Of a stretch of DNA of 64,000 nucleotides, positions 35,047-45,000 are shown piece by piece. Below the pieces are notes generated by a model, which was given only the letters and a program-made list of their open reading frames with translations, was not told where the DNA came from and did not search any database. The stretch comes from Methanosarcina vacuolata Z-761 (GTDB lineage: Archaea > Halobacteriota > Methanosarcinia > Methanosarcinales > Methanosarcinaceae), in NCBI RefSeq assembly GCF_000969905.1, contig NZ_CP009520.1, positions 868,001 to 932,000 of the forward strand, in the 5' to 3' direction. The translations under genes were made by a program, and so were the position numbers. The stretch's first letter is position 1. Each line of letters opens with the position of its first letter.

Positions 35047-35455
35047 TCATGGTGAAAATCAGGCATAGTTTTGAGACCGCCTGAATGGAGTATTCACGAT
35101 TATGGGAAAAGAGAATGAAATGAGCACATGAAAATGATACCTTGTGCACTTTCATGCTGTGTGACAAAAGTTATGCCATGAACTTGCTTTAATGCTGCCC
35201 CTTCCATTAGGGTAACCATATCAGAAATGCAAAATAACTGATGCCTGATACAGAAAGGGTTTGAAAACATTTGAGCCGTATGAAGGGAAACTTTCAAGTA
35301 TGTTTCCCTGGGGAGAAAGGAGGAGTAATCCTCCCGACTACTCGAAAAACGGTTAATAAATTGAGAATCTGCAGTTGGCTTTAGGATCTGTACAGTTGGC
35401 TTTAGGATCTCTTTTTTATCACATATATATTAGTTTAATATGTGCAAAAGTTTCT
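35047..35455. other. intergenic region with intron relic and short duplication
   Basis: It holds the group II intron 3' end (35273-35343) and a 20-bp direct duplication, CAGTTGGCTTTAGGATCT twice near 35371-35410. A 65-codon minus frame (35100-35297) is a shadow of the intron sequence. Confidence 0.6.
35273..35343 (+). ncRNA. group II intron relic: domains V and VI
   Basis: Domain V is 34 nt (35273-35306): GAGCCGTA with the AGC catalytic triad, an upper stem GAAGG-GAAA-CTTTC with the canonical GAAA tetraloop, a two-base bulge, and closing TATGTTTC, where one pair (C-U) is mismatched against the usual TACGGTTC. Domain VI follows (35308-35343) with stem GGAGGA-GTAA-TCCTCC and the end CCGACTACTC. 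No reverse-transcriptase frame is present. Sequence from about 35130 may be further intron remnant. Confidence 0.7.
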
Positions 35456-36622
35456 TTAAATATTCATTGTTAATATTTCGACAACTTCACGAATGACTCC
35501 TTCTCCGCCTTTCCTGGACAAAATATAATCAGATACATTTTTTACCTCATCTACGGCGTCATTCGGACAAAATGAAACTCCAGCCTTTTCCAATACGGGA
35601 ATATCGTTTATATCGTCGCCGATGTAAACTATTTCTGAATATTCAAGACTGTATTTTTCTCTGAGCTCTTCAAAAATACTTAGTTTATCTACTATTCCTT
35701 GATAAACTTCATCTACCTTTAATTTATTCGCTCTGGCTTCTACAATCTTTGTTTTTTCTTTCGTAACTATTGCAGTTTTAATACCTTTTTCTCTTAATAA
35801 TTGGATGCCCATTCCGTCTCTCGTATTGAATTTCTTCAACTCATCACCGTTTTCGGAGTAGTACATTCCACAATCGGTCATTACACCATCAACGTCAGTA
35901 ATGAACAATTTTACATTTTTTAATTTTGATTTAAGATCTTTATTTACCTTATTTCTGGACAAAAGTAATTTTTCTATTATCTCCCAATCCGCAAGTTCGT
36001 CTATCTCATAATAGGTCTCTTCTGGCATTTTGTAATAGGCTATATTTCCTGAAATCCTGCACTTAGTTTCTTGCAATAGTTTTTTTGAAGTAATATAGAA
36101 TGCACCGTTCTCTACAAGATAACCTTTAAAATCCTGCCTTCTGGGTCTATTTAGCGGATCATAATTCAAAGGTTTTACAAAATGATCTGAAGATTTATTC
36201 CATATAAAGCGCTTCTGCTCAACTACTGATAGGAGAGAGTCAGCTTCATAGTTCTCAAATGTCATTATTGCTTCTTCCAAATCTTTTGATGTTAAAAGAG
36301 GTGACGTAGCCTGAATTAAAATTATGTTTTCAAAGTCATGGAAGTTGGCAAATTCTAGCATCACAGATTCTGTACTTGCTGTATCGGTAGCAGTTTCAGG
36401 GCTTCGGTTTACAATTACTATTTTTTCATTTTTGATATTTCTCGCTACATCAATTATTTTTTCTGAGTCAGTGGATAAGTATACTTTTTCAATTTTGCTA
36501 CAATTAATTGCAGCTTCGATTGTCCAATAAATTAATGGTTTACCGGCAATTTTTTTGATATTTTTTAGAGGTATGCTCTTGCTTCCTCCTCTTGCCGGAA
36601 TTAGTGCAATGTACTTTTTCAA
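35456..36622 (-). CDS. neuA: NeuA-type CMP-nonulosonate synthetase fused to KdsC-like phosphatase
   Basis: 388 residues, two enzymes in one chain. Residues 1-225 are a cytidylyltransferase: IALIPARGGSKSIPLKNI nucleotide loop, GKPLIYWTIEAA, ATSPLLTSKDLEEAI and ETYYEIDELADWEI. Residues 235-388 are a HAD phosphatase of the KdsC group: FITDVDGVMTDCGMYYSENGDELKKF, NTRDGMGIQLLREKGI and YIGDDINDIPVLEKAG. The first activates sialic-acid-like sugars with CTP; the second removes the phosphate from the NeuB-type 9-phosphate product. The ATG is 1 bp from the neuB stop, so the two are coupled. Confidence 0.9.
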   Translation of the reverse strand: MKKYIALIPARGGSKSIPLKNIKKIAGKPLIYWTIEAAINCSKIEKVYLSTDSEKIIDVARNIKNEKIVIVNRSPETATDTASTESVMLEFANFHDFENIILIQATSPLLTSKDLEEAIMTFENYEADSLLSVVEQKRFIWNKSSDHFVKPLNYDPLNRPRRQDFKGYLVENGAFYITSKKLLQETKCRISGNIAYYKMPEETYYEIDELADWEIIEKLLLSRNKVNKDLKSKLKNVKLFITDVDGVMTDCGMYYSENGDELKKFNTRDGMGIQLLREKGIKTAIVTKEKTKIVEARANKLKVDEVYQGIVDKLSIFEELREKYSLEYSEIVYIGDDINDIPVLEKAGVSFCPNDAVDEVKNVSDYILSRKGGEGVIREVVEILTMNI

Positions 36623-36623
36623 G

Positions 36624-37484
36624 TCAGAACCTCTTTAATTTCTGTCTCTGAGTATCTTCAATATCCAGAATTTCTTTTTGTTTGTATGTTAAGGCTTTCG
36701 ATACATTCTTTAAATCTCTTGTTAGTCTTCTCATTCCATCAGGTTCCAGGCTTGCAGCATGATCCGTTCCTTTCCACGTCCTATCAAGTGTAAAATGCCT
36801 TTCGAAATACTTCGCACCATAAGCAAGAGCAGCTATGTCTGCAGCAATTCCAAGGTGATGGCCTGAAAAACCAATGCTTTTTACTCTATTCTCAAATGTT
36901 TTCCTTATTCTTAATATCTCATTGAGACAAATATCCTCAAAAGGAACAGGATAACCGGAAGTGCAACTGTATATTACAAGATCTTTTGCACGACCTCTAT
37001 CTTCAAAAAATTTTACAACTTTTTCTTCTTCTTCGTGTGTAGTCATTCCAAAAGATAAATGGATTTCTCCATCGTATTCTTTGCAAAGGTAATCAAGCAT
37101 ATTAAATTTAAGATTACATGCTGAAGGGATTTTGATCAATTCAGGATTAATAGATGTAATTTCCTTCGCAGACGTCATATCCCAGACAGATGTGGAATAA
37201 ACTACACCCCAATCTTCACACCATTTTTTTAGTTGCTTATGTTGGTCCAGGTCAAATTCTAGAAATTCTCTATGTTCACCATAAGTTTTTCCGTAGGAAT
37301 TATGAGGTACTGGGTGAGGTGCATTATATTCTTCGATAGTTAACAGCTCTTTAGGGGTTCTTTTCTGGAATTTAACAATGTCTACTTTACAGAATTCAGC
37401 TGCAACTTTTATCATTTCATGGGCAACTTCCATCTCACCTTTATGATTACAACCAACTTCAGCAATTACTTTTATGTCCTTCAT
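36624..37484 (-). CDS. neuB: NeuB-family nonulosonate synthase lacking the SAF domain
   Basis: 286 residues from the ATG at 37484 (GGGAGA ribosome-binding site). It condenses phosphoenolpyruvate with an N-acyl hexosamine (phosphate) to a nine-carbon acid. Seen: VIAEVGCNHKGEMEVAHEMI, VKFQKRTPKELL, VYSTSVWD and GFSGHHLGIAADIAALAYGAKYFERHFTLD. Family members usually carry a C-terminal antifreeze-like SAF domain of about 60 residues; here the chain stops after the barrel. A frame extension to 37559 lies in the 74-bp dispersed repeat and is rejected. Confidence 0.88.
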   Translation of the reverse strand: MKDIKVIAEVGCNHKGEMEVAHEMIKVAAEFCKVDIVKFQKRTPKELLTIEEYNAPHPVPHNSYGKTYGEHREFLEFDLDQHKQLKKWCEDWGVVYSTSVWDMTSAKEITSINPELIKIPSACNLKFNMLDYLCKEYDGEIHLSFGMTTHEEEEKVVKFFEDRGRAKDLVIYSCTSGYPVPFEDICLNEILRIRKTFENRVKSIGFSGHHLGIAADIAALAYGAKYFERHFTLDRTWKGTDHAASLEPDGMRRLTRDLKNVSKALTYKQKEILDIEDTQRQKLKRF

Positions 37485-37523
37485 TTTCTCCCTGCCTTTT
37501 ATCTCTTGTTTGAGAGTCAGAAT

Positions 37524-37597
37524 TAGCATGAAAATGCTGCCATCTGCAAGCACTTTCATTGGTTGTGCATATTATTCAAAGAATATCATGTTCATTT
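37524..37597. repeat. 74-bp dispersed repeat, copy B (partner at 30261-30334)
   Basis: It lies between neuB and fcl and overlaps the end of fcl by a few bases. It carries the same AGCAT-GAAA-ATGCT hairpin and TGTGCATATTATTCAAAGA as copy A. Confidence 0.75.
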
Positions 37598-38539
37598 AGG
37601 TTGTGATCTCAACAAAATATACCACTCATAAGTTTCCCGAATCCCTTCCTTCAATGAGATCTTAGCTTTCCATCCCAACTTATTCAGCCTTGAAACATCC
37701 ATCAACTTCCTCGGAGTCCCATCAGGCTTTGAAGTATCATACTTAATTTTCCCTTCAAATCCCACAATTTCTCTTATCAATTCAACAAGTTCACTTATAG
37801 TAACATCTTCTCCAACTCCAATATTCACAAATTCCCCTATCTCAGAATAGTCATAATTCTCCATTAAATAAACACATGCGTCCGCCATATCGTTTACATG
37901 CATAAATTCCCTGAGAGGCTTTCCTGTACCCCATACAATAACCTCAGGCTCATTATTTATCTTAGCCTCATAGAACTTCCTGATCAATGCAGGCATTACA
38001 TGTGAAGTTTCAAGGTCAAAATTATCATTCGGCCCGTAAAGATTGGTCGGCATTACCGAGATGAAGTTAGTCCCATATTGCTGATTATAATGCTTGCAAA
38101 GCCTGATCCCTGCGATCTTTGCAATTGCATAGGCTTCGTTCGTTTCTTCAAGAGGTCCGGTTAATAGATATTCTTCTTTTAAGGGCTGCGGAGCTAATTT
38201 AGGGTAGATACAGGAAGAGCCCAGGAAAAGTAATTTTTTTACGCCATATCTATACGAAGCATGAATAATATTTGCTTCAATCATAAGATTTTCATAAATA
38301 AATTCGGCAGGATAGGTGTTATTAGCAAGAATCCCACCCACTTTTGCAGCGGCTAGAAAAACATATTCCGGTTTTTCCCGTTCAAAAAATTCATTGACTT
38401 CCTGCTGGTTTGCCAGGTCAAGCTCTTTATGGGTGCGGAGGATAAGATTGGAATAACCTTTAGATTCAAGTCTTCTTTTCAGAGCTGAACCTACAAGACC
38501 CCTGTGACCAGCTACGTAAATTTTTGAGTTTTTATCCAT
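37592..38539 (-). CDS. fcl: GDP-L-fucose synthase
   Basis: 315 residues from the ATG at 38539 (AGGTGATGATT ahead). An SDR epimerase/reductase that converts GDP-4-keto-6-deoxymannose to GDP-L-fucose. Motifs: [16 protein letters not shown] for NADPH, the LGSSCIYP serine, and catalytic YxxxK as [22 protein letters not shown] and the C-terminal [13 protein letters not shown] are typical. The frame can be extended to a TTG at 38563 overlapping gmd, but the ribosome-binding site argues against it. It acts directly after Gmd. Confidence 0.93.
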   Translation of the reverse strand: MDKNSKIYVAGHRGLVGSALKRRLESKGYSNLILRTHKELDLANQQEVNEFFEREKPEYVFLAAAKVGGILANNTYPAEFIYENLMIEANIIHASYRYGVKKLLFLGSSCIYPKLAPQPLKEEYLLTGPLEETNEAYAIAKIAGIRLCKHYNQQYGTNFISVMPTNLYGPNDNFDLETSHVMPALIRKFYEAKINNEPEVIVWGTGKPLREFMHVNDMADACVYLMENYDYSEIGEFVNIGVGEDVTISELVELIREIVGFEGKIKYDTSKPDGTPRKLMDVSRLNKLGWKAKISLKEGIRETYEWYILLRSQPK

Positions 38540-38555
38540 AATCATCACCTTTGTT

Positions 38556-39611
38556 TTATTCAAAAGAGTGATTTTCCTTTGCAGCCTTTTCGTCGGCTTT
38601 TATCATAATCTTTACCAGCTCTTCCAATTTTACTTTAGGCTCCCAGCCAAGCTTTTCCTTTGCTTTTGAGGGATCTCCAATCAATATGTCTACTTCGGTA
38701 GGTCGGTAATATCTGGGATCTATTTCTACTATAATTTTACCTGTACGGGAGTCAATTCCAACTTCTTCACTACCTTTACCTTTCCACAAAATCTCAATGC
38801 CGACTTCCTTAAATGCCAGCTCTGTAAACTCCCGTACCGAATGAGTCTCTCCTGTAGCAATTACATAATCATCTGGTTTTTCCTGCTGGAGGATCAGCCA
38901 CATTGCTTCCACGTAATCTTTTGCAAATCCCCAATCTCTTTTTGCATCAAGGTTTCCAAGGTAAAGTTTTTCCTGCAGTCCATGTTTTATTTTTGTGGCT
39001 GCCATCGTTATTTTTCTAGTAACAAACGTCTCTCCTCGAATTGGGGATTCGTGGTTGAATAAGATACCATTACATGCAAAAATCTCGTACGCTTCCCGAT
39101 AGTTGACCGTAATCCAGTACGCATACAGTTTAGCCGCTGCGTACGGGCTTCTTGGATAAAAAGGAGTTGTTTCTTTCTGGGGAATTTCCTGTACCTTCCC
39201 GTAAAGCTCACTGGTTGAAGCCTGGTAGAATTTTGTTTTTTTCTCAAGACCCAGAATTCTAATTGCCTCCAGAAGGCGCAGAGTTCCCAACCCATCGGAA
39301 TTTGCCGTATATTCTGGAGTTTCGAAGGATACCTGTACATGGCTTTGAGCAGCCAGGTTGTAAATTTCATCCGGTTGAGTTTCCTGTATTATACGGATAA
39401 GGTTGGTAGAATCCGTAAGGTCACCATAATGCATGAAAAAATTTACGTTTCTTTCATGGGGATCTCTGTAAAGATGATCGACCCTTCCGGTATTAAATGA
39501 AGAAGATCTCCGCTTTATACCATGCACAGTATATCCTTTATTAAGAAGAAATTCAGCTAAGTAAGCCCCATCCTGACCTGTAATTCCAGTAATTAGTGCA
39601 ACTTTATCCAT
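38556..39611 (-). CDS. gmd: GDP-mannose 4,6-dehydratase
   Basis: 351 residues. The N-terminus [19 protein letters not shown] binds [20 protein letters not shown] is the family hallmark, and the catalytic set is [11 protein letters not shown] with [10 protein letters not shown]. Product: GDP-4-keto-6-deoxy-D-mannose. [18 protein letters not shown] near the C-terminus is typical. It sits between manC (donor supply) and fcl (next step); ATG with AGGGAAA ribosome-binding site. Confidence 0.95.
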   Translation of the reverse strand: MDKVALITGITGQDGAYLAEFLLNKGYTVHGIKRRSSSFNTGRVDHLYRDPHERNVNFFMHYGDLTDSTNLIRIIQETQPDEIYNLAAQSHVQVSFETPEYTANSDGLGTLRLLEAIRILGLEKKTKFYQASTSELYGKVQEIPQKETTPFYPRSPYAAAKLYAYWITVNYREAYEIFACNGILFNHESPIRGETFVTRKITMAATKIKHGLQEKLYLGNLDAKRDWGFAKDYVEAMWLILQQEKPDDYVIATGETHSVREFTELAFKEVGIEILWKGKGSEEVGIDSRTGKIIVEIDPRYYRPTEVDILIGDPSKAKEKLGWEPKVKLEELVKIMIKADEKAAKENHSFE

Positions 39612-39821
39612 GCTATTTCCCTGATTTTAATGATTAGTGCAAGTTTCAAGAATAAAAATATTATCAAGTGATTCAAACCGAAAGCGTTGTCACAGAATAA
39701 ACTATGTATATATTTTGATTTGTACTTTGATTTTCAATATCAACGTCACCAATTAAAAACCAATTTTATAAAAAATCTATACAATCTATTTTGTGACATT
39801 CACTAAGGTTCTGAATACTTT

Positions 39822-41198
39822 TTATTTCCTCCCATAAACATCGTCAAACCTGACAATGTCCGCTTCGTCTACAAGCTCCCCCAGCTGCACTTCAATAATT
39901 TCAAGCGGAATTTTTCCCGGATTTGACAGTCTGTGTTTCTCTCCTGCGCTGATAAAAGTGCTTTCTCCAGGTCTCAGGAAAAACTGCTGTCCGCCTACTT
40001 CCACACAGGCCATACCTTTAACAACCACCCAGTGCTCGCTGCGATGGTAATGCAGCTGGAGGCTTAACTTATGGTCAGGAAGTACTGTTATATTCTTAAT
40101 CTTGTGCTCCGGAGATGTTTCAAGTAAGGTATACGAGCCCCAGGGCCTGTAAACAGTTTGTCCGATGTATGCCCTTTCATCATTTCTGTCTTTAAGGGCT
40201 GAGACAATATTCTTCACCTTCTGGCTGCTGGATTTAGGGCAAACTAACAGAGCATCACTGGTATCAACAATAACCATGTCTTTAATATCAATGAGCGAAA
40301 CAAGCTTACCGCAACTTGAATATACGAGATTTCCATTGGAGTTCAGCATTAGAGGGTCACATTCATGGACAACATTTCCTACAGGGTCCTTTTCAAACTC
40401 GTCATAAATTGCTGCAAAATTTCCCAGATCGCTCCATTTCTGCTCAAGTTTTACAACTGCAACCCTATCGGATTTTTCCATTATTCCATAGTCAACGGAA
40501 ATCTTGTCCACGCATGTATAAATCTCATTAATATCCTTTCCGTTTTCAAAACAGGCGAAAACAGAAGGTGCATATTTTTTAACTTCGTCAAAGAAAAGCT
40601 CTGTATCGAACAGGAACATCCCACTGTTCCAGAGGCAGCCTTCCTGAATATACTTCTCTGCAGTTCTCAGGTCCGGTTTTTCTCTGAATTCCGAAACCCT
40701 GTAACCTGGCCCACAGGCTTCTGAGGGTTTAATATAGCCATATCCCGTGTGAGGAAAATCAGGAACAACCCCGAAAGTAACCAGATAATCCGAAGCAAGC
40801 TCTTCAGCTGAAGCAATTGTCTGCATTGCAACTCTATCAAGGACATGATCTGATGAAAAAATCCCTACTACAGAGCGCCCATATTTTTTTTCAATTTCTT
40901 TCATTCCGAAGAAAATTGCAGGGAGAGTATTCTTGCCTTCAGGCTCGATTAATACATTCTCTGGAGGGATTGAGTACCCTATTTCCTCAATCTGCCCGAT
41001 TACGAAAAATTTTTGATCTTCGTTCGTTACAACGAAAATTTCAGAAATTTCAGAAATTTCAAGGCACCTGAGGATGGTTTCCTGAAAAAGAGAATTATTT
41101 CCAAACTTTAAAAACTGCTTGGGATACATTTCCCGGCTGAGGGGCCAGAGCCGTGTTCCTGAACCGCCTGCAAGAATTATTGATTTTATACCTGTCAT
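39822..41198 (-). CDS. manC: bifunctional mannose-1-phosphate guanylyltransferase / phosphomannose isomerase
   Basis: 458 residues. The N-terminal nucleotidyltransferase domain has SIILAGGSGTRLWPLSREMYPKQFL, FSSDHVL and LWNSGMFLFD; the C-terminal cupin isomerase has RPWGSYTLLE, KLSLQLHYHRSEHWVVVKG, TFISAGEKHRLSNPG. It supplies GDP-mannose for Gmd and Fcl. The ATG directly follows CAGGAG, a very short spacing. A 210-bp gap separates it from gmd, so it may have its own promoter. Confidence 0.94.
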   Translation of the reverse strand: MTGIKSIILAGGSGTRLWPLSREMYPKQFLKFGNNSLFQETILRCLEISEISEIFVVTNEDQKFFVIGQIEEIGYSIPPENVLIEPEGKNTLPAIFFGMKEIEKKYGRSVVGIFSSDHVLDRVAMQTIASAEELASDYLVTFGVVPDFPHTGYGYIKPSEACGPGYRVSEFREKPDLRTAEKYIQEGCLWNSGMFLFDTELFFDEVKKYAPSVFACFENGKDINEIYTCVDKISVDYGIMEKSDRVAVVKLEQKWSDLGNFAAIYDEFEKDPVGNVVHECDPLMLNSNGNLVYSSCGKLVSLIDIKDMVIVDTSDALLVCPKSSSQKVKNIVSALKDRNDERAYIGQTVYRPWGSYTLLETSPEHKIKNITVLPDHKLSLQLHYHRSEHWVVVKGMACVEVGGQQFFLRPGESTFISAGEKHRLSNPGKIPLEIIEVQLGELVDEADIVRFDDVYGRK

Positions 41199-42011
41199 CT
41201 CCTGTAGATATTGGTTAAAATGGATGCTATCTTAATAATCTAACTGAAGGTATATAGATTGGTTTCTAGACAATAGTATACAGATACGCTGAAAACACGA
41301 GTTAGAGCAATATCATGAAAGTTGTTAAATAAGCTTTGCCCAGAAAAGAGTTGAGCCTACTTGAGACTTAAATAACATAGAGGATATTCTTTCTAAAAAA
41401 TAGCTGATTGCTAATATCTACTCTTAACAAAGTGCATCTGTTGAAGCTGCCACTGTAAGCTATGAACCTTATCACAAACATTAATGAAGGCTTTGACTTA
41501 TTGGCTGTAACTTCAGCAAGTATAAAGATAAGCTTCTGATCAAATCTTCCAAAAGAGGCTCTTCGTTGTTTTGTATGGATATCCTCATAATATTCTCATA
41601 AAAACCAATGCGGTCTTGAATTGAAAATCATCTTATCCATAGGAAATTATGAAGAGACAAATAAAATATTAAAAATGTTTATGAAACACTATCTAATATA
41701 ATACTCAAAATTTAATGTTTTTCTGCCGAATATAAGTTACATTATATTTTAAGAGATTTATTAATATAGTAACATCATTACAATTTCACATATAAATATT
41801 TTTAAATACAAACATGATATAATTGCGATTGTTGAGTTCTGTTAAGATATAACGTATATTCTTCAAAATTCGACGGGAAATTTTCTAACAAGTTTACTTC
41901 ACATTGTAAGTTGAAGTCGTTTTTGAGTAAGTTACACATACAATTAAGTAAACTCTATAAAATATATATGTATGTTATTTTTTGCTATGTATAAAAAGGA
42001 GATCTTAAAAG
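41199..42011. other. intergenic region with MITE copy
   Basis: 810 bp of AT-rich DNA upstream of the large surface protein gene. It contains the MITE at 41557. The promoter of the surface protein is probably the aaaatatatatgta stretch near 41960. Confidence 0.55.
41557..41658. mobile_element. 102-bp MITE, copy 1
   Basis: Starts GGCTCTTCGTTGTTTTGT and ends ATGAAGAGAC, a mutated right end. The centre CTCATAAAAACCAATGCGGT is shared with copies at 53406 and 60923. No target duplication remains. Confidence 0.75.
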
Positions 42012-45000
42012 GTGAAATATCAAAAAGCCAATGTTTTTAAGATAACGTCATTATGTTTGGTTTTATTGTTTCTTGGACTGATGAGTGCGTCTGTTACGCA
42101 TGCTGAAACTTATCACTTTGTTGCAAAGTGGGGTTCTGAGGGCAGCAGTGACGGACAATTTTCTAGTCCATGTGGTGTCGTTATCGGTCCTTCTGGCAAT
42201 GTTTATGTTGCCGACACTTCCAATCACCGCATTCAGGAGTTTGACAGCAGTGGCTCATTCATTAACAAATGGGGTTCTTATGGCAGTAGCAGCAATGGGC
42301 CATTTTCTTCTCCACAAGGTGTTGCTGTAGATTCTTCTGGCAATGTTTATGTTGCCGATACGTACAATCATCGTATCGTGAAGTTTGACAGCAGTGGGAA
42401 ATGCCTTACCAAGTGGGGTTCCGAGGGCAGCGGTGAAGGGCAATTTTATTATCCACAAGGTATTGCTGTAGATTCATCTGGCAATGTTTATGTTGCCGAT
42501 ACGTCCAATAATCGTATTCAGGAGTTTGATAGCAACGGTAAATACATTACCCAATTGGGTTCTGAGGGTACTGGTTACGGAGAATTAGATGATCCGCGTG
42601 GTGTAGCTGTAGATTCTTCGGGTAATATTTATGTTGCTGATACATATAATAATCGCATTCAAAAATTTGACAGCAACGGTGAATTTCTAGCTAGTTGGGG
42701 TTCTGGGGGCAGTGGTAACAAACAATTTAGTAGCCCATCCGGTGTTGCTGTAGATTCTTCTGGTAATATTTATATTGCCGATTTATATAATAATCGCATT
42801 CAGAAGCTTGACAGCAATGGCATATATCTTACCCAATGGGGTATTTATGGCAGCGATGATGGACAATTTTATAATCCAGTAGGAGTTTTTGTAGACTCCT
42901 CAGGCAATATATCTGTTGCCGATACGTACAATCATCGCATTCAGAAATTTGATAGTAGCGGAACATTCCTTACCAAATGGGGTTCTGAGGGCAGCGATGA
43001 AGGAGAATTTGAATCTCCCCAAAGTGTTGCTGTAGATTCTTCTGGAAACTTTTATGTTGCCGATACAAATAATAATCGCATTCAGAAGTTTGATAGTAGC
43101 GGAACATTCCTTCTCCAATGGAATACTTCTGGCAATGATGGAGATTTTTCTTCTCCACAAGGTGTTGCTGTAGATTCGTCTGGCAATGTTTATGTTGCCG
43201 ATACGTCCAATCATCGTATTCAGAAATTTGATAGTAGCGGAACATTCCTTACCAAATGGGGTTCTGAGGGCAACGGTGAAGGAGAATTTGAATCTCCACA
43301 AGGAATTGCTGTAGATTCTTCGGGTAATGTTTATGTTGCCGATACATATAATTCTCGCATTCAAAAATTTGATAGTAGCGGAACATTCATTACCAGTTGG
43401 GGGGAATGGGGCGGTGGCCACGGACAATTTTGTGAGCCAACAGGGGTTGCTGTAGATTCAGCTGGCAATGTTTATGTTGCCGATGGGTGGTACAGTTGTC
43501 GCGTTCAAAAATTTAACAGCATTGGCAAATACATTATCCAATTTGGTGGTTATGGCAGCGATGACGGACAATTTATTGATCCACATGGTATTGTTGTAGA
43601 TTCTTCTGGCAATATTTATGTTGCCGATACAAATAATAATCGCATTCAGAAGTTTGATAGTAGTGGAGCATTCCTTACCAAATGGGGCTACTCTGGCAGT
43701 GACGAAGGGCAGTTTTCTAATCCACAAGATATTGCTGTAGATTCTTCAGGCAATGTTTATGTTTCCGATACGTCCAATAATCGCATTCAGAAGTTTGCTG
43801 CATCATTACTTCCTCTTGCAAACTTCGGCAGTAATGTGACCAGTGGTTATGCTCCTCTGTCAGTCCAGTTTACCGATAAATCTGAAAATGCAACTGGATG
43901 GGACTGGAACTTTGGAGACGGAACTAATTCAACCGAGCAGAATCCAGTGCATACTTTTTCGGTAGCAGAGAACTATACTGTTAACCTGACAGTGAGCAAT
44001 GCATATGGTACAGACTCAAAGTTGGCCACAATAAGGGTTGATTCACCTTCTTACTATTCGGTAAATGGCCATTATTATAGTGCAATATATGCACCTGAAG
44101 GCATTACCTGGACAGATGCAAAAACGGCGGCTGAGTCTTCTACTTATCTTGGAATGAATGGACATCTGGCCACAATCACTTCTCAGGATGAGAACGATTT
44201 TATATACAATAATCTTGTCGTAACACCAAATTATTATTGGTTGGGGGCCTTTCATCCAGATGATAGTCCGGAACCTGATAGCGGTTGGCAATGGGTAACG
44301 GGCGAACCGTGGAATTATACTTACTGGGATTCAGGCCAGCCGGATGGCGATTATGAAGGTGCGCTTCAGTTCTTCTATAATGACAAATGGAATGACCTTT
44401 CTCGCTATTCTGGTGAAAGTGGCTATGTCATAGAATACGAACCATCTAATAAGACACCAGTACTTCCTGTCGCAAACTTCAGTGCCAATGTCAGTGAAGG
44501 TTATGCCCCTCTGTCAGTCCAGTTTATCGATCTGTCAGAAAATGCAACTTCATGGCTCTGGGACTTTGGGGACGGTACCAACGCTACCGAGCAGAATGTT
44601 TCTCATACATATACATCAGTTGGTAACTATACCGTCAACCTTACGGTTTCCAACGCAGACGGGAATGATTCAGAGGTAAAGACCGATTACATTGTCGTAA
44701 GTGAACCACTACCTGGAGCACCAGTTGCAAACTTTACAGCAACGCCTACTTCTGGAAATGCACCACTTAGTGTTAACTTCACTGATGCTTCGACTGGCAC
44801 TGTCTCATCATATGCATGGGACTTTGATAACGATGGAACTGTAGACAGTACTAAGCAGAATCCAGTCTACACTTATGCTGCATCTGGTAACTACACTGTC
44901 AATCTTACTGTTTCCAATGCAGGTGGAAGTGATTCTGAAGTCAAGACTGATTACATTGTCGTAAGTGAACCACTACCTGGAGTACCAGTTGCAAACTTTA

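Noticed and set aside
37485-37559. N-terminal extension of neuB (MKVLADGSIF...)
   Set aside because: It is encoded by the dispersed repeat; the ribosome-binding site and family N-terminus point to the ATG at 37484.
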